DNA of 64,000 nt, from NCBI RefSeq assembly GCF_012927045.1, contig NZ_JABBFW010000013.1, positions 62,001 through 126,000 of the forward strand, in the 5' to 3' direction. Origin of the DNA: Azohydromonas caseinilytica. GTDB lineage: Bacteria; Pseudomonadota; Gammaproteobacteria; Burkholderiales; Burkholderiaceae_C. The notes under the pieces are model-generated. The model saw nothing but the letters and a program-made list of their open reading frames with translations. It was not told the origin of the DNA and searched no databases. The position numbers and the translations under genes were made by a program. Positions within the stretch are counted from its first letter, which is position 1. Every line of letters begins with the position of its first letter. This document shows, in pieces, positions 1-9,288 of this stretch.

Positions 1-621
1 TGTAGAGCTGGCGCTTGTCCAGCTCGGGCACGCCGGTGGCGATCACGCCCCGCACCGTCACCGCCATCGTCGCCAGCGTGCCGCGCGTGCCGGTGGCCAG
101 CAGCGTCAGCCGGCTGCCCGGATGCGCCCTGAGGCTGTGCGCCAGCTCCTTGCCCAGCAGCACCCAGCCGCCCGCGCCGTCCCGCGCACCTTCACCCGCG
201 GTCGGCATCGCGCCCTCCACCACGTCGAGAAAGCGCCCCTTGGCCGCGACCTCGGCAGCGACGTCGATGCCCAGCGCCACCATGCCCACCGACTTCTCGC
301 CGTTGCTCAGCAGCCCGCTGAACTCCACGCGCGGCAGCACGTGGCGCACGGCCGGGTCGCGGCCCAGCCGGGCGCCCAGGCCGGCCGCGTCGTCCAGGCC
401 GTGCTGCAGCGGCATGCTTTCGTCGTCCTCGAACTGCTGCGGCGTGCCGATGGCGAGGTGGCCGCTGCCACGCACCGCCACCTGCTCCAGCGCGTCGAAG
501 GTGTAGGCCGCGAAGCCGCCGGCCAGCAGCAGCGCGGCCGTGCCCAGCGCGGTGATGAACAGCGCCACCAGCGAGCGGCGCCGGTTGCGCTGCAGGTTGC
601 GCGCGGCGAACTGCAGCCACC

Positions 622-625
<4 letters not shown>
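1..625 (-). CDS. ABC transporter permease, FtsX/MacB type (3' part, cut by window edge)
   Basis: Reading leftwards from the ATG at 625, the protein begins MRWLQFAARNLQRNRRRSLV and continues into a hydrophobic stretch (about residues 19-40) followed by a long extracytoplasmic segment. That is the usual start of FtsX-family permeases: a short cytoplasmic N-terminus, TM1, then the MacB-type periplasmic core domain. The start overlaps the stop of the upstream ATPase gene by 4 bp (ATGA), so the two are translationally coupled. Such permeases work with a LolD/MacB-like ATPase to move lipoproteins, peptides or lipids, or to drive mechanotransmission at the inner membrane. The substrate cannot be told here. 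The C-terminal transmembrane helices lie beyond base 1. Confidence 0.85.
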
Positions 626-1350
<725 letters not shown>

Positions 1351-1431
1351 TCGCGGTGCCTCCCCGTCGCGTTACCCTGCCGCGGCCTGGGCAGGCGCCT
1401 TGCCCAGAGTCCGCCTCACCCCCGCACGCCG

Positions 1432-1932
1432 ATGCTCCTCGACGCCGCCATCGTCCTGCTCACCGTCGCTGCCATGGAAGGCCTGGCCTGGCTCACGCAC
1501 AAGCACGTGATGCACGGCATCGGCTGGGGTTGGCACGCCTCGCACCATGCGCCGCGCCGGGGCTGGTTCGAGAAAAACGATCTGTATGCCCTGCTGCCCA
1601 CCGGCGTGGCCGTCGCGCTGATCTGGTTGGGCCTGAACGGGCATGCGCCGCTGCAGTGGGTGGGCGTGGGCATGACGGTGTACGGGCTGCTGTACTTCGT
1701 CGCCCATGACGGGCTGGTGCACCGGCGCTGGCCGCTGCGCCTCACGCCGCGGCGCGGCTACTTGAAGCGGCTGGTCCAGGCGCACCGGCTGCACCATGCG
1801 GTGCGCACGCGCGAGGGCGCGGTGTCTTTCGGCTTCCTGTGGGCACCCTCGCCACAGCGATTGCGGAAAGAGTTGCAGGCGCTGCGCGAGCGGCGTGGGC
1901 CAGCCACTGAGACCAACGATCTGCCCGCCTGA
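1432..1932 (+). CDS. crtZ: beta-carotene hydroxylase, CrtZ type
   Basis: 166 residues, matching CrtZ (about 160-175). It is a membrane di-iron hydroxylase that adds 3- and 3'-hydroxyls to beta-ionone rings, turning beta-carotene into zeaxanthin. The eight-histidine iron ligand pattern is visible: HKHVMH (23-28), HASHH (35-39), HDGLVH and HRLHH near residues 97-125, between hydrophobic helices. The ATG at 1432 was chosen because the family begins just before the first helix; the same frame is open far upstream without homology. It is convergent with crtB, so it has its own promoter or is read from the left. No CrtW ketolase is visible. Confidence 0.9.
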   Translation: MLLDAAIVLLTVAAMEGLAWLTHKHVMHGIGWGWHASHHAPRRGWFEKNDLYALLPTGVAVALIWLGLNGHAPLQWVGVGMTVYGLLYFVAHDGLVHRRWPLRLTPRRGYLKRLVQAHRLHHAVRTREGAVSFGFLWAPSPQRLRKELQALRERRGPATETNDLPA

Positions 1933-2073
1933 ATCCTGGCGCGTTGCCACGGAAATAACCAGATCGTTCACCCCAGTTTCACAGTCAACCCACTCGGCGG
2001 CATATGAGCGGGAAAACCGTTGCTCTCTGGTTGACAATCCTGCCGTCTTTCGCGGGGTGACGGTGACTCGGCC

Positions 2074-3081
2074 TCACGCCCGCCACGGCCGCTGCCACAG
2101 CCCTTCGGCGCGCGGGCGCGCCGGCAGCGCGCGGGCGGCCAGCGCCACCGCCATGCCGCGCGCCACAAACCACGCCTTTTCCGCGCCCGAGGTGCGGGCC
2201 CGCGCGTCCCAGGCCTGGGCGCCGCGCTGGCGCACCTTGCGGCCGATCTCGCGGTACACGCCGCGGGCGGTGGCCACCGACCAGGCCGAGCGCACCGGCA
2301 GCGCGCCGAGGCCCAGCAGCGCCGAGGCGTAGTAAGGATCGGCCGCCGCCACCACGCGCGCGGCCACGCCGGCCAGCGCGGCGCGGTGCCGCGGCTCGCC
2401 GACCTCTTCCGGCGGGATGCCCGCGGTGTGCAGCCACTGCAGCGGCACGTAGATGCGGCCGATGGCGGCGTCCTCGACGATGTCGCGCGCGATGTTGGTG
2501 AGCTGGAAGGCCAGGCCCAGGTCGCAGGCGCGGTCCAGCGTGGCGGCGTCGCGCGTGCCCATCACGCGCGCCATCATCAATCCCACCACGCCGGCGACGC
2601 GGTAGCAGTAGAGCAGCGTGTCCGACAGCGTCTCGTAGTGCTCGCCTTGCACGTCCATGCGGAAGCCGCGCAGGTGCTCCAGCGGCAGCATCGGCGGGAT
2701 GCCGTGGCGGCGCACCACCTCGGCCAGCCCGTCGAAAGCGACCTGGCCACAGCTCCGGCCGGCACAGGCGCGGTGTGTCAGCTCCTCCAGTTCGGCCAGG
2801 CGCTGCAGGCTGTGGCTGCGGTCGCCCTCGCGCTGGCCGTGACCCAGCTGCTGGCCGTCGATCACGTCGTCGCAATGCCGGCACCAGGCGTAGAGCATCA
2901 CGGTGCTGCGCCGCGTGGCCGGGTCGAACAGCTTGGCGGCGGCGGCGAAGCTGCTGGAGCCGGCCTGGATCGCCTGCCGGCCATGGCGGGCCGCGTCGGC
3001 GTCGGCCGTGGCGCCGGACAGGGCCCGGCGCAGCCGCAAGGCGCGCAGCGAGGAAAGGGCTTCGTTGCGCAATGCGCTCAT
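2074..3081 (-). CDS. crtB: phytoene synthase
   Basis: 335 residues. It condenses two geranylgeranyl diphosphates to phytoene, the first committed step of carotenoid synthesis. The two Asp-rich Mg-diphosphate motifs are present, DDVID within YAWCRHCDDVID and DIVED within NIARDIVEDA, followed by GRIYVP. The ATG at 3081 overlaps the crtI stop by 4 bp (ATGA). It is the last gene of the crtY-crtI-crtB operon. The 141-bp gap to the convergent crtZ (1933-2073) holds a 7-bp inverted repeat, GTCAACC at 1984-1990 and GGTTGAC at 2029-2035, of unknown meaning. No obvious terminator with a T-run was seen there. Confidence 0.95.
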   Translation of the reverse strand: MSALRNEALSSLRALRLRRALSGATADADAARHGRQAIQAGSSSFAAAAKLFDPATRRSTVMLYAWCRHCDDVIDGQQLGHGQREGDRSHSLQRLAELEELTHRACAGRSCGQVAFDGLAEVVRRHGIPPMLPLEHLRGFRMDVQGEHYETLSDTLLYCYRVAGVVGLMMARVMGTRDAATLDRACDLGLAFQLTNIARDIVEDAAIGRIYVPLQWLHTAGIPPEEVGEPRHRAALAGVAARVVAAADPYYASALLGLGALPVRSAWSVATARGVYREIGRKVRQRGAQAWDARARTSGAEKAWFVARGMAVALAARALPARPRAEGLWQRPWRA

Positions 3082-4562
3082 GTGAGGTCCTCCAGCATCA
3101 GCCGCGCCGTCGCCTTGGCCGAGCCCACCACGCCCGGCACTCCGGCGCCGGGGTGGGTGCCCGCGCCGGTGATGTAGAGGTTGGGGATCACGGCGTCGCG
3201 GTTGTGCGGCCTGAACCACGCGCTTTGCGTGAGCACCGGCTCCAGCGAGAAGGCCGAGCCCAGGTGGGCGCCGAGCTCGTCGCGGAAGTCGGCGGGGGTG
3301 AACAGGCGGCAGGTGACGAGGTCCGCGCGCAGGTTCGGGATGTAGCGCGCCTCCAGGTACTCCAGGATGCGGTCGCGCAGGCGCGGGCCCTCCTCGCTCC
3401 AGTCCACCGGCGCGTGGCCCAGGTGCGGCACCGGCGCCAGCACGTAATGGCTGCCGCAGTCCGGCGGCGCCAATGACGGGTCCGTGACGCAGGGCGAGTG
3501 CAGGTACAGCGAGAAATCCTGCGGCAGCGGCCCGGCGAAGATCTGGTCGATGAGCGCGCGGTAGCGCTGCCCGAAGCAGACCATGTGGTGGCGCAGCTGC
3601 GGGTGCCGGCGGCGCAGCCCGAAGTGCACCACCAGCAGCGACATGCTGAAGCGCTTGGCCTTGAGCGCGCGCGCCTGCGCCGCGCCGCGCGGCTCGTGGC
3701 CCAGCAGCCGCTCGTAGGTGTGGACCACGTCGGCGTTGGAGGCCACGCGGTCCGCCTCCAGCCGCTCGCCGCCGCGCAGCGTCACGCCGCAGACGCGGCC
3801 CTCGCGCAGCTCGATGCGCTCCACCGGCGCGTTCAGCCGCAGCGTGCCGCCCAGGTCCTGGAACAGCCGCACCAGCGCCCGCACCAGCGCGCCCGTGCCC
3901 CCACGCGGAAACCACACGCCCCACTCCCGCTCCAGGGCGTGGATCAGCGCGTAGATGGAAGACGTGGCGAAGGGATTGCCGCCCACCAGCAGCGAGTGGA
4001 AGGAAAAAACCTGGCGCAGCTGCTCGTGCCGGATGAAGCGCGAGACCATGGCGTAGACGCTGCGCCAGGCCTGCAGCCGCGCCAGCTGCGGCCCCGCCGC
4101 CGCCATGCTGCGGAAGGACAGGAAGGGCACCGTGCCCAGCTTCAGGTAGCCCTCCTCGAACACCGCGCGCGAGTAGCGCAGGAAGCGCTGGTAGCCCGCC
4201 ACGTCCTCCGGGCAGCGCTCGCGGATCTGCCGGTCCAGCAGCGCCTGGTCGTTGTCGTAGTCGAAGGTGGAGCCGTCCTCCCAGCACAGCCGGTAGAACG
4301 GCGACACCGGCAGCAGCTCCACGTAGTCCCGAAGCCGGCGCCCGCTGAGTGCGAACAGCTCCTCCAGCGCGGAGGGGTCGGTGATGACGGTGGGCCCGGC
4401 GTCAAACGTGAAACCCTGGTCCTCGTAGACGTAGGCGCGTCCGCCGGGCTTGTCGCGCGCCTCCACCAGCGTGGTGGCGATGCCGGCGGACTGCAGCCGG
4501 ACCGCCAGCGCGATGCCGCCGAAGCCCGCGCCGATGACGACGGCGCGCCGCTGGGCGCTCAC
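3078..4562 (-). CDS. crtI: phytoene desaturase (CrtI)
   Basis: 494 residues, typical for CrtI. It is an FAD-dependent membrane-associated desaturase that carries phytoene through successive dehydrogenations, usually to lycopene. The N-terminal dinucleotide-binding fold VIGAGFGGIALAVRLQSAG is followed by an acidic residue and the DKPGGRAY element. The C-terminal family signature is seen in YITGAGTHPGAGVPGVVGSA. Start is GTG at 4562, overlapping the crtY stop by 4 bp (GTGA). Position between crtY and crtB supports desaturase rather than another CrtI-like role such as diapophytoene desaturation. Confidence 0.96.
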   Translation of the reverse strand: MSAQRRAVVIGAGFGGIALAVRLQSAGIATTLVEARDKPGGRAYVYEDQGFTFDAGPTVITDPSALEELFALSGRRLRDYVELLPVSPFYRLCWEDGSTFDYDNDQALLDRQIRERCPEDVAGYQRFLRYSRAVFEEGYLKLGTVPFLSFRSMAAAGPQLARLQAWRSVYAMVSRFIRHEQLRQVFSFHSLLVGGNPFATSSIYALIHALEREWGVWFPRGGTGALVRALVRLFQDLGGTLRLNAPVERIELREGRVCGVTLRGGERLEADRVASNADVVHTYERLLGHEPRGAAQARALKAKRFSMSLLVVHFGLRRRHPQLRHHMVCFGQRYRALIDQIFAGPLPQDFSLYLHSPCVTDPSLAPPDCGSHYVLAPVPHLGHAPVDWSEEGPRLRDRILEYLEARYIPNLRADLVTCRLFTPADFRDELGAHLGSAFSLEPVLTQSAWFRPHNRDAVIPNLYITGAGTHPGAGVPGVVGSAKATARLMLEDLT

Positions 4563-5806
4563 TGCTGCACCTCCGCACGCGCGGACGGCCGGTCCAGCGC
4601 CGCGCGCAGCGCCGCCCCCAGCGGCACGGGCGGCTTGCCGGCGACGATGCGCAGCTTGTCCAGCGGCTGCAGCCGCGCGGCGTAGAAGCGGGCGATGAGC
4701 GGTTCGGGCAGTCCGTAGAAGCGTTGCATGACCTTCCAGCGCAAGGTGGGTGGAGCCGAGCGGAACAGCATCCGGTTGAGCAGCCGGAAGAAGCCCCGCG
4801 CCTGCCAGCAGCCCACAGCGTGCCGGCGGATGGCGTCGAACAATGCCGCTGCCGAGAGATCGGGTTGCGCCGCCACCAGTTCCGCCAGCGCCACCGCGTC
4901 CGGCAGCGAATACCCCGTGGTGGGGTGGAACAGCCCGGCCGAGAGGCCCGAGGACGGCACGCCGCCAGCCTCGCGCCAGAAGGCCTGCACGTCGCCGGAG
5001 AGCACGATGGGCAGCACGCCCTGTTCCTCGCGCAGCAGGTCGCGGACCTGCCAGCCGCGCTCCGCTGCGTAGCGGGCGATGCGCCCGCGCAGCGCCTGCA
5101 CATCCAGCTCGCCGCCGTCGGCGTAGTAGGTGTCCTCCACCAGCAGGGTGTCGGCGCTGAAGGGCAGCAGGTAGACGAAGCGGTAGCCGTCGTGCTGGTC
5201 CACGCTGGCGTCCATCAGCACCGGCCGCTCCAGCCCATGCGGCGCGGCCAGCCGCAGCTCCTGTCCCAGGAACTTCTGATGGCCCAGCACCACGCTGGCG
5301 CTGGGGCGCGGGCCGCGGCCGTCGATCACGGCGCGGGCGCGCAGCACGCAGCCGTCGGCCAGCGTCACCTCGGTCGGCGTGAGCGCGGCCACCGGCACGC
5401 CGCAGCGCGCGCGCGGGCCCAGCGTGGCGCTGAGCTGCTCATGGAAGCGGCTGGTGCTGATGCTGGCGTAGCCGCCCTCCAGGCGCCGCCGCCGCTGCGG
5501 AAAGATCACTTCATGCCCGTTCCAGTGCCGCGCCACCAGCGGCGCCAGCCAGGCGCGCTGCGGCCCGGTGAGGTCGGTGGCATGGAAGGACCAGGTGTGG
5601 TTGCCGCCCAGCGTCGGCCCGGCCTCGAGCAGCAGCAGCCGCAGCTGCGGGCGCAGCGCGCGCAGCCGCCAGGCGATGAGCCCGTTGGCGAGGCCCCCGC
5701 CGACCAGGATCAGGTCGGCGTCCCGTGCGGCCTCGGGCGCGGCCCCGCAGGCCTCAGCCTGCAAGCGGCACCTCGCCCAGTCCACGGGGGCCGCGAGGCG
5801 GCTCAC
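4559..5806 (-). CDS. crtY: lycopene beta-cyclase (CrtY)
   Basis: 415 residues. It converts lycopene to beta-carotene by cyclising both ends; it is an FAD/NAD(P)H-dependent non-redox reaction. The N-terminal nucleotide-binding motif is LILVGGGLANGLIAWRL (32-48) and the family hallmark is GGNHTWSFH. FHPTTGYSLPDAVALA is the C-terminal conserved segment. The annotated GTG start at 5806 leaves about 30 residues before the fold, slightly longer than usual, so a shorter N-terminus is possible. It is first in the operon crtY-crtI-crtB. With crtZ the set predicts zeaxanthin from GGPP. No crtE (GGPP synthase) lies in the window. Confidence 0.94.
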   Translation of the reverse strand: MSRLAAPVDWARCRLQAEACGAAPEAARDADLILVGGGLANGLIAWRLRALRPQLRLLLLEAGPTLGGNHTWSFHATDLTGPQRAWLAPLVARHWNGHEVIFPQRRRRLEGGYASISTSRFHEQLSATLGPRARCGVPVAALTPTEVTLADGCVLRARAVIDGRGPRPSASVVLGHQKFLGQELRLAAPHGLERPVLMDASVDQHDGYRFVYLLPFSADTLLVEDTYYADGGELDVQALRGRIARYAAERGWQVRDLLREEQGVLPIVLSGDVQAFWREAGGVPSSGLSAGLFHPTTGYSLPDAVALAELVAAQPDLSAAALFDAIRRHAVGCWQARGFFRLLNRMLFRSAPPTLRWKVMQRFYGLPEPLIARFYAARLQPLDKLRIVAGKPPVPLGAALRAALDRPSARAEVQQ

Positions 5807-6164
5807 GGCGCGGGGTAGCTGGTGGGGGGTCGAGCCTCACATCTGGCATCGCGAGCCCTCGCGGTAGGGGGTGGGTGGGAGCGGCAGCCGGAGCCGGGGA
5901 ACGGGCCGGCGCGCCGGCTGCTCCATAGCTTGCCGTCCCGGGCATTTCCCTGAAGGCAGCCCGGGTGCCTCCCTCAGCAAACCGCGCGCCTTCGCAAGGC
6001 GGGCGACCCGGCCACGCATGCCGGGGTCCCACAGCAGCAAGGCATCGCCCGGGACCACGATCAACCCTGCTCGGGCAGCGAGCAGTTCCCGAAGCAGTTG
6101 ATCGCCCGGATCAGGCGCTGGCGGGGCCCTGCCGAGTGCCGGGTTACGCGCGATGGCGTGCAGG
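5807..6164. other. intergenic region between rmuC and crtY; probable crt promoter and possible coding relic
   Basis: 358 bp separate the end of rmuC from the crtY start; both genes run leftwards, so the crt operon promoter should lie here or rmuC reads through. No convincing -35/-10 pair was picked out. On the minus strand one frame stays open from inside the rmuC 3' end to about 5837, and its middle part (6116-5980, reading DPGDQLLRELLAARAG and then VPGDALLLWDPGMRGRVARL) looks more protein-like than random GC-rich sequence. I do not recognise it. It could be a decayed gene or a short uncharacterised protein; chance is also possible. Confidence 0.4.
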
Positions 6165-7814
6165 TCAGGCTTCGCCTTTCAAGCCATCCGGCAGCACCTT
6201 CGCCCCAATGGCCGCCACCGTGCGCGCCAGCGCCACGCCGGCGGCCTCGTCGGCCTGGGCGCGCTCGGCCAGGTGCGGCGGCAGCTGCTTGCCCGGCTTG
6301 ATGCCCAGCTCCTTGAGCATTTCGGCCTGGCGGATGACGTTGCCGCGGCCGGTGCTGAGCTTCTTCTCGGCATCGTCAAAACACTTCTGCGCCGCGCGCA
6401 GCGCCTCGCCGGCGCGCTTGAGCTCGGTGGCGAAGCCGCACAGCCGGTCGTAGAGCTCGGCGCCGCGCCGGGCGATCTCCTGCGCGTTGCGGTTCTGCGC
6501 CTCCTGGCGCCACAGGTGCGACACCGTGCGCAGCACGAACAGCAGCGTGGACGGGCTCACCAGCAGCACGTTGCGCCGCCACGCGTCCATGAACAGCTCG
6601 CCGTCGTGCGTCACGGCCAGCATGAAGGCCGGCTCCACTGGCATGAACATCAGCACGAAGTCCAGCGAGTGCAGGCCGTACAGGTGCTGGTAGTGCTTGT
6701 CGGAGAGCCCGCGCAGGTGCGAGCGCACCGAGTCCAGATGCTGGCGCAATCCGGCCGCGCGCGCGGCCTCGTCCTCGGCATTGGCGTAGCGCTCATAGGC
6801 GATGAGCGACACCTTGGCGTCCACCACCAGGCGCCGCTCCTCGGGCAGGTGGATCACCACGTCGGGCTGCAGGCGCTGGCCGTCGGCGCCCTGGCGGCTG
6901 TCCTGCGTCACGTACTCCTGGCCCTTGCGCAGCCCGGCCGCCTCCAGCACGCGCTCCAGGATCAGCTCGCCCCAGTTGCCCTGCGCCTTGGTCGAGCCCT
7001 TGAGCGCGGACGTGAGGTTCCGGGCCTCGGCGCCCAGCATCTGGTTGAGCTCGGCGAGCTGGCGCACCTGCTGCGCCAGCGCCGAGCGCTCCTTGCCCTC
7101 GGTGACGTAAACCTCCTCCACCTTGCGCTGGAACTCGGTGATGCGCTCGCGCAGCGGGTCCAGCAGCTGGCCCAGGTTCACCTGGTTCTGCTCGGTGAAG
7201 CGCTTGGCCTTCTCTTCCAGGATGTCGGCCGCCAGCGCCTTGAACTGGTCGCTCAGCGCCTCGCGTGCCGAAGTGAGCAGCGCCAGCTTTTCAGCGGCGC
7301 CGCGGCGCTCGGCATCAAGCTGCTCGGCCAGGCCGCGCGCCTCCGCCGCGCTGTGGCGGGCCTCCACGTCGGCCCGGGCGTGCGCCGCCTTCAGCTCCTG
7401 GAGCTGGGCTTCCAGCTGCAGCGCGCGCTGCGCCTGCTCGGCCTCGGCGGCGGCCAGGCGCTGGCGCGTCTCCAGCTCGTCGGCGAGCTGGTGCCGCAGG
7501 TCCTGCAGCTCGTCCTCCAGCCGGACGACGCGCCCGGCACGTTCGCGCAGTTGCGCGGCCTCGTCGCGCAGCCGGTCCAGCGCGGCCTGCTGCGCCTCGG
7601 CACGGGCGCGCAGTCCGTGCAGCTCCTCGCCCTGCTGGCGCAGCGCGCCCTCGGCACGCTCGGCGCGGGCCGTGGCGGCGGTGATCTGGCCCTGCGCTTC
7701 GGTATGGGCCTGGGCCAGCGCCAGCGCCACCGCGCCCTGCTGGCGCGAGCGCAGCAGCAGCCACGCCACCAGGGCCCCCGCGAGCACGCCCGCCACGCCT
7801 ACCGCCAGCTCCAT
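6165..7814 (-). CDS. rmuC: DNA recombination protein RmuC
   Basis: 549 residues. There is an N-terminal membrane anchor (about 5-22), then a long Ala/Glu/Gln/Arg-rich coiled coil (about 25-250), then the RmuC nuclease-like domain (about 255-520). The last contains the recognisable stretches KAQGNWGELILERVLEAAGL and VVIHLPEERRLVVDAKVSL, and ALNEP-like catalytic surroundings are not obvious. RmuC proteins limit inversions at short inverted repeats and are related to restriction-endonuclease folds; the precise activity is not settled. The gene stands alone. The ATG at 7814 gives the membrane anchor expected for the family. Confidence 0.92.
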   Translation of the reverse strand: MELAVGVAGVLAGALVAWLLLRSRQQGAVALALAQAHTEAQGQITAATARAERAEGALRQQGEELHGLRARAEAQQAALDRLRDEAAQLRERAGRVVRLEDELQDLRHQLADELETRQRLAAAEAEQAQRALQLEAQLQELKAAHARADVEARHSAAEARGLAEQLDAERRGAAEKLALLTSAREALSDQFKALAADILEEKAKRFTEQNQVNLGQLLDPLRERITEFQRKVEEVYVTEGKERSALAQQVRQLAELNQMLGAEARNLTSALKGSTKAQGNWGELILERVLEAAGLRKGQEYVTQDSRQGADGQRLQPDVVIHLPEERRLVVDAKVSLIAYERYANAEDEAARAAGLRQHLDSVRSHLRGLSDKHYQHLYGLHSLDFVLMFMPVEPAFMLAVTHDGELFMDAWRRNVLLVSPSTLLFVLRTVSHLWRQEAQNRNAQEIARRGAELYDRLCGFATELKRAGEALRAAQKCFDDAEKKLSTGRGNVIRQAEMLKELGIKPGKQLPPHLAERAQADEAAGVALARTVAAIGAKVLPDGLKGEA

Positions 7815-7975
7815 CCCGTTCTCCCCAGTGCCTTGGCGGGCGGGATTATGGCGAGGGGGAGCAGGGGGGCCGCGCCGGCCAGGGAAGTGGCCCAGCGGGA
7901 CATCCCCAGCGCCGTTCCCGGGCGCAACGCTTGCTCCACACCCGGCCCATCCCGGCCCGCAAAACCATCTTCACG

Positions 7976-9091
7976 ATGAGCGCCCTGTTCCAACCCCTGT
8001 GCATCGGTGCGCTGCGCCTGTGCAACCGCATCGCCATCGCCCCGATGTGCCAGTACTCGGCCCAGGAGGGCACGCCCGGCGACTGGCACCTGATCCACCT
8101 CGGCCACCTCGCGCTCTCGGGCGCGGGGCTGCTGATCCTGGAGGCCACCGCCGTGTCGCCCGAGGGCCGCATCTCGCCCTTCGACCTCGGCCTCTACAAC
8201 GACGCCAACGAGCAGGGCCTGGCGCGGGTGCTGCAGGCGGTGCGCGCGCACTCGCCCATCGCGCTCGCCATCCAGCTCGCGCACGCCGGGCGCAAGGGCT
8301 CCTCGCGCCCGCCCTGGGACGGCGGCACGCAGATTCGGCCCGACGAGCCGCTGGGCTGGAAGACGCTGGCCCCGTCGGCGGTGCCGCACAGCGATGGCGA
8401 GGACCCGCCCGAGGCGCTGGACCTGGCCGGCATCCGCAAGGTGCGCGACGACTTCGCCGCGGCCGCGCGGCGCGCCGCCCGGCTGGGGCTGGACGGCATC
8501 GAGCTGCACTTCGCGCACGGCTACCTGCTGCACCAGTTCCTGTCGCCGCTGGCCAACCAGCGCGGCGACGCCTACGGCGGCAGCCTGGAAAACCGCATGC
8601 GGCTGCCGCTGGAGGTGTTCGACGCGGTGCGCGAGGCCTTCACGCCGGACCGGCCGGTGTGGGCGCGCATCTCCGCCACCGACTGGGTGCCCGGCGGCTG
8701 GGACATCGAGGGCACGGTGGCGCTGTCGCAGGCGCTCAAGGCGCGCGGCTGCTCGGCCATCCACGTCACCACCGGCGGGCTGTCGCCGGCGCAGGCCATC
8801 AAGCTGGGCCCGGGCTACCAGGTGCCCTACGCCCAGCGCGTCAAGGCCGAGGTGGGGCTGCCCACCATCGCCGTGGGCCTGATCACGGAGCCGCGCCAGG
8901 CCGAGGCCATCGTCGCCAACGGCGAGGCCGACGCCGTCTCGCTCGCGCGCGCCATGCTCTACAACCCGCGCTGGCCCTGGCACGCCGCGGCGGAGCTGGG
9001 CGCGCAGGTGTCCGGCCCGCGCCAGTACTGGCGCTGCCAGCCGCGCGAGTTCAAGGACCTGTTCAAGCAAAGCCGCTTCGGACAGCGCTGA
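7976..9091 (+). CDS. NADH:flavin oxidoreductase, old yellow enzyme family (YqjM-like)
   Basis: 371 residues from the ATG at 7976; an upstream in-frame TTG would add 15 residues without homology. It is an FMN-dependent TIM-barrel ene-reductase that reduces activated C=C bonds of enones, or related xenobiotics, with NAD(P)H. IAPMCQYSA carries the regulatory Cys typical of the thermophilic-like YqjM subclass, HAGRKGS the substrate-binding region, and HGYLLHQFLSPLANQRGDAY the HxxH and active-site Tyr loop. GLITEPRQAEAI and ADAVSLARAM form the phosphate-binding end of the barrel. It stands alone, followed by a hairpin at 9099-9120. The physiological substrate is unknown. Confidence 0.92.
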   Translation: MSALFQPLCIGALRLCNRIAIAPMCQYSAQEGTPGDWHLIHLGHLALSGAGLLILEATAVSPEGRISPFDLGLYNDANEQGLARVLQAVRAHSPIALAIQLAHAGRKGSSRPPWDGGTQIRPDEPLGWKTLAPSAVPHSDGEDPPEALDLAGIRKVRDDFAAAARRAARLGLDGIELHFAHGYLLHQFLSPLANQRGDAYGGSLENRMRLPLEVFDAVREAFTPDRPVWARISATDWVPGGWDIEGTVALSQALKARGCSAIHVTTGGLSPAQAIKLGPGYQVPYAQRVKAEVGLPTIAVGLITEPRQAEAIVANGEADAVSLARAMLYNPRWPWHAAAELGAQVSGPRQYWRCQPREFKDLFKQSRFGQR

Positions 9092-9098
9092 GCTGCCG

Positions 9099-9120
9099 CA
9101 ACCGTCCCCAGAGACGGTTG
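9099..9120 (+). terminator. hairpin just after the OYE-family gene
   Basis: CAACCGTC (9099-9106) and GACGGTTG (9113-9120) form a perfect 8-bp stem with a 6-nt loop, starting 8 bp after the stop codon. There is no T-run after it, so intrinsic termination would be weak. It may instead protect the 3' end or belong to the palindrome cluster that follows. Confidence 0.4.
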
Positions 9121-9123
9121 CAC

Positions 9124-9187
9124 GCGCACCATGCCGGTGCGCCACTGCGGTTGCATTCGGGGGACATGTCCCGCGATGGTGCGCACC
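9124..9187. promoter_or_regulatory. cluster of palindromes upstream of gdhA
   Basis: Three symmetric elements lie in 64 bp: GCGCACC/GGTGCGC (9124-9130 and 9136-9142, 5-nt loop), the perfect 12-bp palindrome GGGACATGTCCC (9161-9172), and the 10-bp palindrome GGTGCGCACC (9178-9187), which repeats the arms of the first element. They sit about 100-165 bp before the gdhA start. They look like operator sites for a dimeric regulator, or structured 5' RNA. The regulator is not identified. Confidence 0.4.
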
Positions 9188-9288
9188 GTCAAAGAGCGTG
9201 ATCTGGCGGCCCATAAAATGCCCCAGCCAGGTGCTTGACCGCACCTGCGAAGTGCATTGCTGCCGTTCATCACGTCTCGGAGACTTTT

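Noticed and set aside
2031..2036. TTGACA as a possible -35 box between crtZ and crtB
   Set aside because: No -10 sequence at a suitable distance, and a plus-strand promoter there would read into the 3' end of crtB.
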